From positions 186,001 through 250,000 of the forward strand of contig LT629952.1 in NCBI GenBank assembly GCA_900104565.1: a DNA stretch of 64,000 nucleotides. Direction: 5' to 3'. Below the pieces are notes generated by a model. It searched no databases. It saw only the letters and a list, made by a program, of their open reading frames with translations, and was not told where the DNA came from. Positions 16,603 to 24,999 of this stretch are shown here, piece after piece (within the stretch, counting starts at the first letter, position 1; every line of letters starts with the position of its first letter). The DNA is from Ruminococcaceae bacterium Marseille-P2935 (GTDB lineage Bacteria > Bacillota > Clostridia > Oscillospirales > Ruminococcaceae). A program made the position numbers and the translations under genes.

Positions 16603-17964
16603 TTAGTCCTCTTTTGACATTAATGCTACGCACTCCACATGCCCTGTGCGTGGAAACATGTCGACTGGTCTGACTTTTTTTAAACAATACCCATGAGCGG
16701 CTAGTTCCTTTAAATCACGTGCCATGGTAGCGCTGTTGCAAGATACCATAACAATTCGCTGGGGGGCCATCCAAATAATTGATTCCAGCACCGATAAATC
16801 ACACCCTTTGCGGGGAGGGTCCAGCACAATCACGTCAGGATGAACCCCTTCTTCAGCCAGTCGTGCGGCGGCTTCGGCTGCGTCTGCACAGATGAACCGG
16901 GTGTTATGAATATTGTTTTGTTCTGCGTTTTTTCTGGCATTTTCTATTGCTTGCGGAATAACCTCTATGCCAATTATTTGCTTGGCTTTTTCGGCCATTG
17001 TCAGCCCAATGGTACCTGTGCCGCAATACAGGTCCATTACCGTTTCATTACCGGTAAGCCCGGCATATTCCCCAGCCAGCTGATAAAGAAGCTGGGCACC
17101 GTCATGATTCACCTGATAAAAAGCCAGGGGTGAAATTTCAATTTGAATTCCGCAAAGATTATCCGTAATCGAGCCGGAACCATGCAGCGCAGTACATCGG
17201 GGGCCAAGGATTACGTTAGTTCTTTTGGTATTATGATTCAAAACAATTGTTGTTATTTCGGGATGCTTTTGCAAAAGCAGTGCAACCAACTGGCCGCTGT
17301 GAGGTAGACGAGCCCCATTAATAACAAGGCAAACCATAAGCTGCCCCGAAGATTGCCCCCATCTTAAATACAAGTGCCGCAATAATCCGGAATGTGTTTC
17401 CTCATTATAAGGAGCAATTTGAAAATCCATGCAGAATCTCATCACCGTTTCTGCTACAGAAGAAAAAAAATCAGGCTGAAGCTGACACTGGGTGCAGCCA
17501 ATTACTCGATGGCTCCTTTTGGCATAAAAGCCAGCCATAAGTTTTTCGCCTTCCATTACAATAGGGTATTGTGCTTTATTGCGGTAACCCACCTGCTGAG
17601 GTGATGCTACGATCGGTTCAGGTTTTAACGAAAAACCGCCAATACGCTCAAGATGGTCAGCTACCCAGCGTGATTTTACTTCAAGCTCATGATCATAACT
17701 GATATGGCGAAAATCGCATCCGCCGCAGCGGCCGAATACAGGGCAATCCGGTTCTGTTCGGTAGGGTGATGGCTGCAGAATAGATAGGATTTTTCCAAAT
17801 CCGTAGCTTTTTTGTACCTTTACGATTAGAATTTCTAAGGTGTCGCCAACAGCACTGCCCGGTACAAAAATTGTAAAACCATCAATACGGGTAACGCCAT
17901 TACCATCCTCGGTCATTCCGCCAATAGTTACGGTATATCGTTCGTTCTTTTTTGGTGTATCCAT
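16603..17964 (-). CDS. rlmD: 23S rRNA (uracil-5-)-methyltransferase, RumA/RlmD type
   Basis: A 453-residue SAM-dependent enzyme that makes 5-methyluridine in RNA. A TRAM domain covers residues 1-60. The iron-sulfur cysteines Cys74, Cys80 and Cys83 (CPVFGRCGGC) are followed by a fourth in GCTQC. The methyltransferase core has MDLYCGTGTIGL (SAM), LDPPRKGCD and the catalytic VMVSCNSATMARDL. Bacillota relatives modify U1939 and/or U747, so the site is uncertain (RlmCD is possible). GAGG lies upstream of ATG 17964. It is a single gene between repeat-rich gaps. Confidence 0.9.
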   Translation of the reverse strand: MDTPKKNERYTVTIGGMTEDGNGVTRIDGFTIFVPGSAVGDTLEILIVKVQKSYGFGKILSILQPSPYRTEPDCPVFGRCGGCDFRHISYDHELEVKSRWVADHLERIGGFSLKPEPIVASPQQVGYRNKAQYPIVMEGEKLMAGFYAKRSHRVIGCTQCQLQPDFFSSVAETVMRFCMDFQIAPYNEETHSGLLRHLYLRWGQSSGQLMVCLVINGARLPHSGQLVALLLQKHPEITTIVLNHNTKRTNVILGPRCTALHGSGSITDNLCGIQIEISPLAFYQVNHDGAQLLYQLAGEYAGLTGNETVMDLYCGTGTIGLTMAEKAKQIIGIEVIPQAIENARKNAEQNNIHNTRFICADAAEAAARLAEEGVHPDVIVLDPPRKGCDLSVLESIIWMAPQRIVMVSCNSATMARDLKELAAHGYCLKKVRPVDMFPRTGHVECVALMSKED

Positions 17965-18450
17965 TTTTCCCTCACTTCTATTTTAATGATTACTTTATAA
18001 AAACAGGATATTCTCGATTAAAAACCCAATTCCCCCAAAATTAAAGTGGGATCCGCCTTTTTAGAAGTTGTATTGAATATAGGATGTGAAAGGAAACATT
18101 GTCATTTCTCTATGGCGGCCGTGAGAATAGGTAATAAATGTTAATTTCGCATTAGGGTAACAACCGAAGGCAAACACGCTTCCATTGCAGAAAATCAAGT
18201 ATTTTTCACATACCGTCGCGAGCTTTCGGGTGTCTGAATTTTTAGTTTGGCCATTAATCTATAGCGTGTTATATGAATAGGTATAATAATCGATTTATAA
18301 TTATTATACCTTAAAAATTCAAAATTGTAAAAGCACAAGCTTAAGTGCTCAGTTTACATGAAAAACATATTTTATTTTATCCTTCTGTCAGGATTCTTTT
18401 CCACGATGACAGTGAATGATCAGATTGGAACATCTTTAGCTGATTGCAGA
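17965..18450. other. Intergenic region with repeat relics
   Basis: It holds the palindrome at 18280-18310 and, near 18113-18135, a stretch (CTATGGCGGCCGTGAGAATA) that resembles part of the 90-bp repeat unit. No gene was recognised. Confidence 0.45.
18280..18310. repeat. Hairpin A element of the dispersed palindromic repeat
   Basis: GGTATAATAAT and ATTATTATACC flank a 9-nt loop. It is the same hairpin as in the tandem array at 16020-16301 and at 28963. Confidence 0.75.
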
Positions 18451-18495
18451 AAAACAAGCTGTTCCCACCAACCGGTGAGAGCAGCCTGTTTTATT
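18451..18495 (-). terminator. Terminator of the ABC/peptidase operon
   Basis: The minus-strand stem AACAGGCTG...CAGCTTGTT, with an inner CACC/GGTG pairing and TTTTTCT after it, lies 12 nt past the M28 peptidase stop. Confidence 0.8.
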
Positions 18496-18506
18496 TATAT
18501 AATTTT

Positions 18507-19613
18507 TTAGAAATGCTTAACCTGCTCTGGAAGCTGATCCAATAATGTTTGGACCAATTGGCACATAACATGCATATTGGATAATTTGCTCTCTTCATAT
18601 ATGTCGAAAGGCGTATGTAAAATTCCCTGATCGTTAAACGTGAGCATACAGCTTGGAATGCCCCGGCGATAAAAAGGATCGTGGTCACTTCCGGGGGGAG
18701 GAGGGTTATGGTAACATTGTTTTTTGGGATAGTTTAGGGAGTTTAAAATTTTAAAGACGCTTTGTTCAAAGGACTCATTCCCACTCCAAATTTCCAATTC
18801 GTCCCCACGGCCCACCCCATCAATGTTAATTACGTATTCAATAGTTTCTGGAGATATCTGGTTGGCATAATACCGCGAACCAGCCAGCCCATGCTCCTCT
18901 GCATCGGTAAAAACCAATTCAAGATTGCAACTTGGCTGTTTCTCTGAGAATATTTTAGCCAGCTGCATTAGCACCGCTGCTCCCGCAGCATTGTCGTATG
19001 CACCGGGTGTATTATACATGGTGTCGTAATGCGCGGTAAGAACTACTTTTCCTGGATGTTTTTCTTTACCAGATTTTATTGGAAGAATCAGGTTGCAGCC
19101 GCGCATATTTGAAACATGCCTGCATCCGGCAAAACCTTTAACATATATTTTTCCTTCACCCTGGGTGAGCCCTTCCAACAGGGCAATATCATTTTTACCC
19201 AAGATAAAATGGGGGAAAAGGCTGTTTCCTTCAATCAATGTTTGAGATAATGTATCGCCGTCATTGCGCCCGGAAATATAAGCTACAATTTTGCCTTTGT
19301 CTATTACAGCAAATCGTTTCCAGGGGTACATATTCCATACGTGGGTGTACCCCATAGGGTGAATTTCCCCTTCAAAGCTTCCCGAACCGCTTCCTAAAAA
19401 TATCCAGCAATCAAAATTTTTATAAAAAGGGGAGGAAAGCTGTAAAAAGCTATTGCCGGATGTCTCCCACCCATCAAAGGTAAACTCCATTTTTTCAGCG
19501 GCCGGTGACAGTTGTTTTAATGAAGCAAAAATGAGTTCCTCTGCTTGCTGATGGGCGTCAGAGCCTACTGCTTTATTGCCGCAATCGATCAGCTGTTTCC
19601 AAAATTTTATCAT
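18507..19613 (-). CDS. M28 family zinc aminopeptidase-like protein
   Basis: A 368-residue cytoplasmic-looking peptidase (no signal peptide). Metal and catalytic residues of family M28 are visible: His195 in AHYDTM, Asp207 in GAYDNAAG, the Glu pair at 239-240 in TDAEEHGLAGS, Asp265 in NIDGVG and a late His in LHTPFD. The family removes N-terminal residues from peptides or deacylates small compounds. The start overlaps the M20 gene stop by 4 nt (ATGA), so translation is coupled. It is the last gene of the transporter operon, which suggests it processes something the importer brings in. Substrate unknown. Confidence 0.85.
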   Translation of the reverse strand: MIKFWKQLIDCGNKAVGSDAHQQAEELIFASLKQLSPAAEKMEFTFDGWETSGNSFLQLSSPFYKNFDCWIFLGSGSGSFEGEIHPMGYTHVWNMYPWKRFAVIDKGKIVAYISGRNDGDTLSQTLIEGNSLFPHFILGKNDIALLEGLTQGEGKIYVKGFAGCRHVSNMRGCNLILPIKSGKEKHPGKVVLTAHYDTMYNTPGAYDNAAGAAVLMQLAKIFSEKQPSCNLELVFTDAEEHGLAGSRYYANQISPETIEYVINIDGVGRGDELEIWSGNESFEQSVFKILNSLNYPKKQCYHNPPPPGSDHDPFYRRGIPSCMLTFNDQGILHTPFDIYEESKLSNMHVMCQLVQTLLDQLPEQVKHF

Positions 19614-20851
19614 GATTCCTCACCTCCGCACCAATCGCAGAGAAGTTTAGCATATACGCAGATTGCATCAACCAGTTCATCTATTCCAATAAACTCATTG
19701 GGTTGGTGTGCATTGGCAATATCTCCCGGTCCCATTACTACTGTAGGCATGTTGCCAACCGTAGCAAATAACCGGCCGTCTGATCCACAGGGTAGCCCTA
19801 CAACAGGCATGTTCCGCTCCAATACCTGTGATGCAGTTTCAGAGACGATATGGGGCCATTCACTGTTGGGGTCGGTGTAATATGGCCCGCAGTTGTGATG
19901 AAGCGCTATTTGCACAGGGTGCTCTCTCAGCCACTCGTCCTGTGCCTCACATTCCCGGATGACTGCCATGATTTCACTATGGTAATCATATCCGTCTGGG
20001 TGGTAGGTATAGTTGATTAACATTTTGCATTGTCCTGGCAGCGTAATGGAACCATCGCCCGCCTCGATTGACAGTACGGATATGACGGGGGGCTGAAGCA
20101 GGTTAAAGTTGCGTTTGCTCCATTTTTGTTCCAGCTGCGATAGCCTATTGATAATTGGCATTGCTTTTTCAAATGCGCTGATTCCATCTTTTTTCCGATT
20201 ACCGTGTGCACTTTTACCTTCAATTGTCAGGTACATGGCGTAAGATCCGATCTGTACGCTGGCGGGATTCATTCCGGTTGGTTCGGCAACTAAAACCGCA
20301 TCCGCATGGCAACCGGCGTCAATGCAGGCAAGCGAGCCGTTTCCGCCGCCGGCCTCTTCGTCAACAACGCTGGTAAAGATAATATCGCCCTTTAGCTGAA
20401 CCCCTATATTTTTTAAAAGTTGAATTGCCATTAGCATGGCAACCATTCCGCCCTTTGTATCGCAGGCGCCAAGTCCATAAATACGGCCGTTTTTTTCTAT
20501 TGCATGGAAAGGATCGGTGAGCCATTCTTTTGGAGAAGCAGGGAAGACGGTATCCATATGTGCATTCAGCAGGATGGAACGGCCAGCCCCATATCCGCGG
20601 AATTTTGCGACAACACAGGGACGATCTTCATAACTGTGCCCAGAATTAAACTGTGGATATGCCGACAGTGATTGACAATCAGGGTATAGCAGGGTAACGT
20701 CAGCACCCATGTCTTTTAAAATAGGAATGAGCTTCTTTTGACCGTTGTGCTCATGATAATCGGTTGTATTGCATTCAATCAGCGCCTTGAGCAGGGCAGT
20801 TGCATTGTCTTGAAGTTTTAGGGCAGATTGTTTTAATAATTCAAGTTCCAT
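19610..20851 (-). CDS. M20 family metallopeptidase / ArgE-DapE-like deacylase
   Basis: A 413-residue di-zinc hydrolase. Metal ligands and the catalytic base appear in the usual order: His98-x-Asp100 (NAHMDTVF), Asp in GACDTKGG, the Glu pair in VDEEAGGG, AEPTG, a dimerisation-domain motif KSAHG, and the final His in NAHQPNEF. The family covers acetylornithine and succinyl-diaminopimelate deacylases and carboxypeptidases, and motifs alone do not separate these. AAGGAG precedes ATG 20851. It starts 12 nt after the permease gene and overlaps the M28 gene by 4 nt, so it belongs to the importer operon. Confidence 0.88.
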   Translation of the reverse strand: MELELLKQSALKLQDNATALLKALIECNTTDYHEHNGQKKLIPILKDMGADVTLLYPDCQSLSAYPQFNSGHSYEDRPCVVAKFRGYGAGRSILLNAHMDTVFPASPKEWLTDPFHAIEKNGRIYGLGACDTKGGMVAMLMAIQLLKNIGVQLKGDIIFTSVVDEEAGGGNGSLACIDAGCHADAVLVAEPTGMNPASVQIGSYAMYLTIEGKSAHGNRKKDGISAFEKAMPIINRLSQLEQKWSKRNFNLLQPPVISVLSIEAGDGSITLPGQCKMLINYTYHPDGYDYHSEIMAVIRECEAQDEWLREHPVQIALHHNCGPYYTDPNSEWPHIVSETASQVLERNMPVVGLPCGSDGRLFATVGNMPTVVMGPGDIANAHQPNEFIGIDELVDAICVYAKLLCDWCGGEES

Positions 20852-20863
20852 ATCGCGTACTCC

Positions 20864-21880
20864 TTAGCGGCCTGTTTCTTTTTCTCCGACAGCCAGCTGG
20901 GCTTTTGTCTTTTTTATCTCAACCCGGCTGGACATTCTGCTGCGGATTTGATCGATTAATACTGCCAGAATTACAACCAAGCCCGAGATTACCTGCATTA
21001 CATACGAGTCCACGTCCAACAAACTCAAACCATTGCTTAATACGCCCAATATAATTGAGCCTAAAATGGTGCCTAAAATAGTGCCGGAACCGCCTGTCAT
21101 AGCAGCCCCGCCGATGACTACAGCGGCAATAGCATCCAACTCGAAACCAGAGCCGATTGTCGGCAATCCCGAACCGATTCTGGAAGCCTGAACTACAGCA
21201 GCAATTCCTGCTGTAATACCACTGATAACATACACCGATACGTTAACCATACGAACCTTAATTCCGGCAAATTTTGAAGCCTCAGGGTTACCGCCTATGG
21301 CATAAATATGCCTGCCAAATACGGTTTTGCGCAACAGAAAATATGCAACTACTGCTACGATTAAAAGAATAATCGCCGGTGTTGGGAAAATCCAAATATA
21401 ACCCTGACCAATTAGCTTAAATTCTTTCCCTAAGTCATAAATTGGGTAGCCTTGGGTGTAAATAAACCCTAAACCCCTTAAAATCGTCATAGTACCCATT
21501 GTTGTAATAAATGCGGGCATATTTAAAAATGAAACAAAAACACCGTTTATTAGGCCGGTAACCGCACCAATTAATATGCCGATCACAACAGCGCCCAGTA
21601 CCGAAATATTGTAATCTTTCATCATGCTGGCGGTTATAATTCCGACAAAAGAAATCACAGAACCCACCGAAAGATCAATACCCCCGGTAATAATTACAAA
21701 AGTCATTCCAATGGCAATTAATGCGTTAACGCTGATTTGCCGCGTAATATTTAGCAGGTTATTACCTGTAAAAAATATTTCTGAACTAAATGAGAACACA
21801 ACGACCAAAATAGCCAAAGCGGCGATTACGCCAAGTTCCCTGTATCCAGTTAAGCTTTTAAGCGAATTGTTCTTTTTCAT
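20864..21880 (-). CDS. CUT2-type (RbsC-like) ABC permease
   Basis: A 338-residue membrane protein with eight to ten helices, of the ribose/galactose permease family. Typical segments are ITGGIDLSVGS near residue 75, NTLGTMTI-like TTMGTMTILRGLG, the cytoplasmic coupling loop AIGGNPEASKFAGI and VVIGGAAMTGGSGT. The frame extends to 21907, but GGGGAAG lies before ATG 21880, inside the end of the ATPase gene (23-nt overlap). It should form a homodimer with the adjacent ATPase. Family members import pentoses, hexoses or AI-2; the substrate here is not known. Confidence 0.92.
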   Translation of the reverse strand: MKKNNSLKSLTGYRELGVIAALAILVVVFSFSSEIFFTGNNLLNITRQISVNALIAIGMTFVIITGGIDLSVGSVISFVGIITASMMKDYNISVLGAVVIGILIGAVTGLINGVFVSFLNMPAFITTMGTMTILRGLGFIYTQGYPIYDLGKEFKLIGQGYIWIFPTPAIILLIVAVVAYFLLRKTVFGRHIYAIGGNPEASKFAGIKVRMVNVSVYVISGITAGIAAVVQASRIGSGLPTIGSGFELDAIAAVVIGGAAMTGGSGTILGTILGSIILGVLSNGLSLLDVDSYVMQVISGLVVILAVLIDQIRSRMSSRVEIKKTKAQLAVGEKETGR

Positions 21881-23390
21881 TATTTTCTTCCCCCATCCCC
21901 ATTGCATACATCAACAGCTTCTCTTCGGTACAGTCCTTTCGATCCAACACGGCGGCAACCCTGCCGTGTGAAAGTACCACGACCCTGTCGCAGGTCTGCA
22001 TAATTTCGTTTATGTCAGAGGAGGCCAGCAAAACAGATGATCCTTCCTGGACAATTTCAGAAATCAGCTGGTAAATCTCGCCTCTGGCACCAACATCAAT
22101 ACCAACAGTGGGTTCATCCAGCAAAAATACTTTAGCCTGATGTGCCAGGCAGCGGGCCATAATTACTTTTTGCTGGTTCCCACCGCTTAGAACACTGACC
22201 TGGGTTTGCATTGAGGGCGATTTAATCCGCATTTTTTTTACATAAGTTTTAATATCGTTGGCCTCGAATTTCTTTCGCAAAATTCCCCCAAAGGCATATT
22301 TCCGTTCGCCACCCAGAGAAGCATTTTCCTGTACATTCATCTGCAGTACCAGACCTTGCCTGCGGCGGTCTTCGGGAATAAACGCTAAGCCTTGCCTAAG
22401 CTTTTTGGCAATGCTGCTGTGCGTAACATCTGTATTAAACAATGAAACAGTTCCTTGCAGAACGGAATCTAATCCTGTAATTGCACGCATGGTTTCGGTT
22501 TTTCCGGCTCCGCCAAGTCCATACAGCCCCAAAACCTCCCGCTGCCTTAAACAAAGGTTGATGTTCCGAATCAGTGTGGCCGTGGTTACATTGGTTAACC
22601 TCAGAACTTCGTTTCCATAAACTTCTGGTTTACGAAATTCTTTTTTGATCTGATGGCCAATCATTGCAGTTACAATATCGTCGCTGGACACTGATTTGGA
22701 ATTCACTGTGGTAATATGTCTGCCATCCCTTAAAACGGTAATTTGATCACTGATGCTGATTACTTCATCAAGATAGTGAGAAATATAAATAACCGCTACA
22801 CCGTTTTGCTTGAACCGCTGGATCACTGCAAACAGCTCTTTTGCTTCATTGGAAGTAAGCGAGGCTGTCGGCTCGTCCAAAAGGATAACGCTGGGGTTGG
22901 TTGAAACAATACGTGCCAAATGAATCATTTGCTGGTTAGCTAGGCTAAGGGAGCCAACTTTTTGAGTAGGCGAAATATGGTATAAACCCACAGAATCCAG
23001 CAGTTCTCGGGCCCGGGCGTTCATTATTTTGTCATCCATATAAAATCCAAATTTCCGGGGGAGGTCATAAATTAAAATATTTTCGGCTACTGTCATATTA
23101 GGCATGACACTGATTTCCTGATGCATTACCTGAATACCGCTATGTAAAGAGTCGATCGGCGAAGAGATATGCGCTTTTTTACCGTTGATAACAAGTTCGC
23201 CTGATTCTGCGCTGTACACGCCGCTTAGAATTTTGATCAGGGTTGATTTTCCAGCTCCGTTTTCGCCCACAAGGCCATGTACTTCGCCCTTTTTTACCTT
23301 GAAAGAGACATGGTCCAGCGCGATTACGCCGGGAAATGTTTTACATATTCCGTTTATTTCTAGTGCTATATCTGTTTGAAATTGGCTCAT
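21858..23390 (-). CDS. CUT2-type (RbsA-like) double ABC ATPase
   Basis: A 510-residue cytoplasmic protein with two nucleotide-binding domains. The first has a full Walker A (GENGAGKST) and Walker B (VILLDEPTASL), but its signature is a weak LSLANQQM. The second has the degenerate P-loop GLGGAGKTE and a standard LSGGNQQKV signature with VFLLDEPTVGID. This asymmetry is usual for RbsA/MglA proteins, where one composite site is weak. AAGGAGG precedes ATG 23390. It lies between the binding-protein gene and the permease gene and overlaps the latter. Confidence 0.93.
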   Translation of the reverse strand: MSQFQTDIALEINGICKTFPGVIALDHVSFKVKKGEVHGLVGENGAGKSTLIKILSGVYSAESGELVINGKKAHISSPIDSLHSGIQVMHQEISVMPNMTVAENILIYDLPRKFGFYMDDKIMNARARELLDSVGLYHISPTQKVGSLSLANQQMIHLARIVSTNPSVILLDEPTASLTSNEAKELFAVIQRFKQNGVAVIYISHYLDEVISISDQITVLRDGRHITTVNSKSVSSDDIVTAMIGHQIKKEFRKPEVYGNEVLRLTNVTTATLIRNINLCLRQREVLGLYGLGGAGKTETMRAITGLDSVLQGTVSLFNTDVTHSSIAKKLRQGLAFIPEDRRRQGLVLQMNVQENASLGGERKYAFGGILRKKFEANDIKTYVKKMRIKSPSMQTQVSVLSGGNQQKVIMARCLAHQAKVFLLDEPTVGIDVGARGEIYQLISEIVQEGSSVLLASSDINEIMQTCDRVVVLSHGRVAAVLDRKDCTEEKLLMYAMGMGEENNEKEQFA

Positions 23391-23429
23391 TTTTTCCTCC
23401 TTGCTTTATGAGAGGTTATAACTTTACTT

Positions 23430-23458
23430 AGCCGGTTCGAGAGGGAGTCGAACCGGCT
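23430..23458 (-). promoter_or_regulatory. Intra-operon stem-loop after the binding-protein gene
   Basis: A perfect 11-bp stem (AGCCGGTTCGA / TCGAACCGGCT) with a 7-nt loop and no following U run. Such stems after solute-binding genes typically protect the upstream message and leave more binding protein than ATPase. Confidence 0.7.
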
Positions 23459-23566
23459 GGGAAAGAAAAGACCTTTAAAACAAAATATTAAAAAGTTTGT
23501 ATTCCTGCGCATAAAAAAACAAACAAGATAAAATACCTGGCAGCACAGCAGAATGCTTTTAATTTT

Positions 23567-24565
23567 CTATTTTGCAAAATCTGAAATATTCTCGGAGGAT
23601 ACAGTCATAACCTCTACGTTAATTAATTCATCTACGGCTTCGCCTTTAATACATTTTACAATTGTTTCCAGGGCGGTTGCCCCCAAAAGTTTTGGCTGTT
23701 GGGCTATACTGGCCTTCATGGGGCCGTTTTCTTTAATTACGGTACATGCTTCGGCAGTTGCGTCAAAACCAACAACAATGGTGTCCATATTTTTAGCCTG
23801 AATTGCCTGTACCGCGCCAAGTCCCATCATGTCATTGGTGCCAAAAATTGCAGCCAGATCAGGGTATTTTTCCAGCATGTTTTCTGCCACTTCCATACCT
23901 TTTTCACGGGTGGATTCACCGCTTTGTACACTGACCACTTCAATTTCTGGATATTTCTCTTTAATGGTATCTAAAAAGCCATTTTTTCTGTCAATCAAAG
24001 GAGTTATTGTTGGATTGTCGATCACAGCTACCTTGCCCTTGCCCTTTAAATATTCGCCAATATATTCAGCGGCCAGTTTTCCGCCCAGGTAGTTATCAGA
24101 AGCAACATGGCTTAGGGTTTTCCCTCCGCCCGTACAGGCAATATCACAGGTAATGATGGGGATTCCAGCTGCGTTAACCATCTCAACTTCTGAGCCGGAA
24201 GCCTCTGAATCAATAGCACAAATAATAATTCCGTCAACTTTACGGGAGATAAAGTTTTCCAACTGTTCCGTTTGAGCATTTAAATCGCCATTTGGATCCT
24301 GCATAATTACTTCCACACCGAGTTCATCAGCCTTTTCTTTCATGCCAGTTTCCATGTCTACGTAGAATTCAAAGCTGCGGCTCCAATTGGAAAAACCAAT
24401 CAGCAGTTTCTTGTCTTTTTTAGATTCCGGCTGTACTTGTGAAGGTAATTCTGGCTGGGGTTGTTTTTGGGGAGGTTCTTTTACAACAGGAGCAGCGGTA
24501 CAACCGATCAGTAGAAGTGTAAATACCAGCGTAAGGGCCAATAGTTTTGTCAATTTTTTTTTCAT
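23567..24565 (-). CDS. Sugar-type substrate-binding lipoprotein (RbsB-like)
   Basis: A 332-residue lipoprotein: a Lys-rich start, a hydrophobic core and the lipobox LLIGC, then a Pro/Gln linker to about residue 50. The rest is a periplasmic-binding type-1 fold with segments such as GIIICAIDSEASGSEV, IPIITCDIACTGGG, HVASDNYLGGKLAAEYI, FGTNDMMGLGAVQAI and GFDATAEAC. A longer frame to 24661 exists, but TAGGAGG is 7 nt before ATG 24565 (ATG 24571 is too close). It is first in the operon SBP-ATPase-permease-M20-M28. The ligand cannot be told; a sugar, a nucleoside-like compound or an acylated amino sugar are possible. Confidence 0.9.
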   Translation of the reverse strand: MKKKLTKLLALTLVFTLLLIGCTAAPVVKEPPQKQPQPELPSQVQPESKKDKKLLIGFSNWSRSFEFYVDMETGMKEKADELGVEVIMQDPNGDLNAQTEQLENFISRKVDGIIICAIDSEASGSEVEMVNAAGIPIITCDIACTGGGKTLSHVASDNYLGGKLAAEYIGEYLKGKGKVAVIDNPTITPLIDRKNGFLDTIKEKYPEIEVVSVQSGESTREKGMEVAENMLEKYPDLAAIFGTNDMMGLGAVQAIQAKNMDTIVVGFDATAEACTVIKENGPMKASIAQQPKLLGATALETIVKCIKGEAVDELINVEVMTVSSENISDFAK

Positions 24566-24633
24566 TTTCATGCCTCCTATAATGACTTGTTTTATTTTTG
24601 AACAGGTTTTTGAATAGCCTGTTCCAAAGCTTA

Positions 24634-24649
24634 GTAAAAACGTTTTTAC
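24634..24649. promoter_or_regulatory. Perfect 16-bp palindrome, likely LacI-family operator
   Basis: GTAAAAACGTTTTTAC with a central CG, 69-84 nt before the binding-protein start. Symmetric half-sites around CG are typical of LacI/GalR operators that control sugar importers. No LacI gene is in the window. Confidence 0.55.
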
Positions 24650-24845
24650 AACTGATATCAAATTATTAGTTTATACAAAAGTCTGCTGCGTTTATTAATT
24701 TCACTTTACTATTAGATATGAAGCTTGTCAGAGAAAAATTCTCTCCATTTTTTAAGAAAAAACGTTCTGTTTTTTGTAATGGTATCTATGATGCGATACA
24801 TTATGTGAATTTTAAAAATATCATTCTGCTGAATTTTAGAAAAAA

Positions 24846-24876
24846 GTAAAAATAAAAAGCTGCTTTGAAGCAGCTT
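24846..24876 (-). terminator. Minus-strand terminator-like hairpin in a divergent region
   Basis: AAGCTGCTT/AAGCAGCTT with a CA loop, followed on the minus strand by a T-rich run. It lies about 280 nt upstream of the binding-protein start, inside the gap between divergent genes, where no minus-strand gene needs a terminator. It may end a short leader RNA. The rest of 24566-24999 shows only the operator and AT-rich sequence. Confidence 0.6.
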
Positions 24877-24999
24877 GCAGGTACCCTATAAAGTCTTAAT
24901 TATGCCTTAATTTCATCTGATCTTTAAACAACTTTATTGCACCTGCGCAGAGAAGTATGGTAATATGATAAAAGGATTCTATAAAGACGGAGTTTAAAA

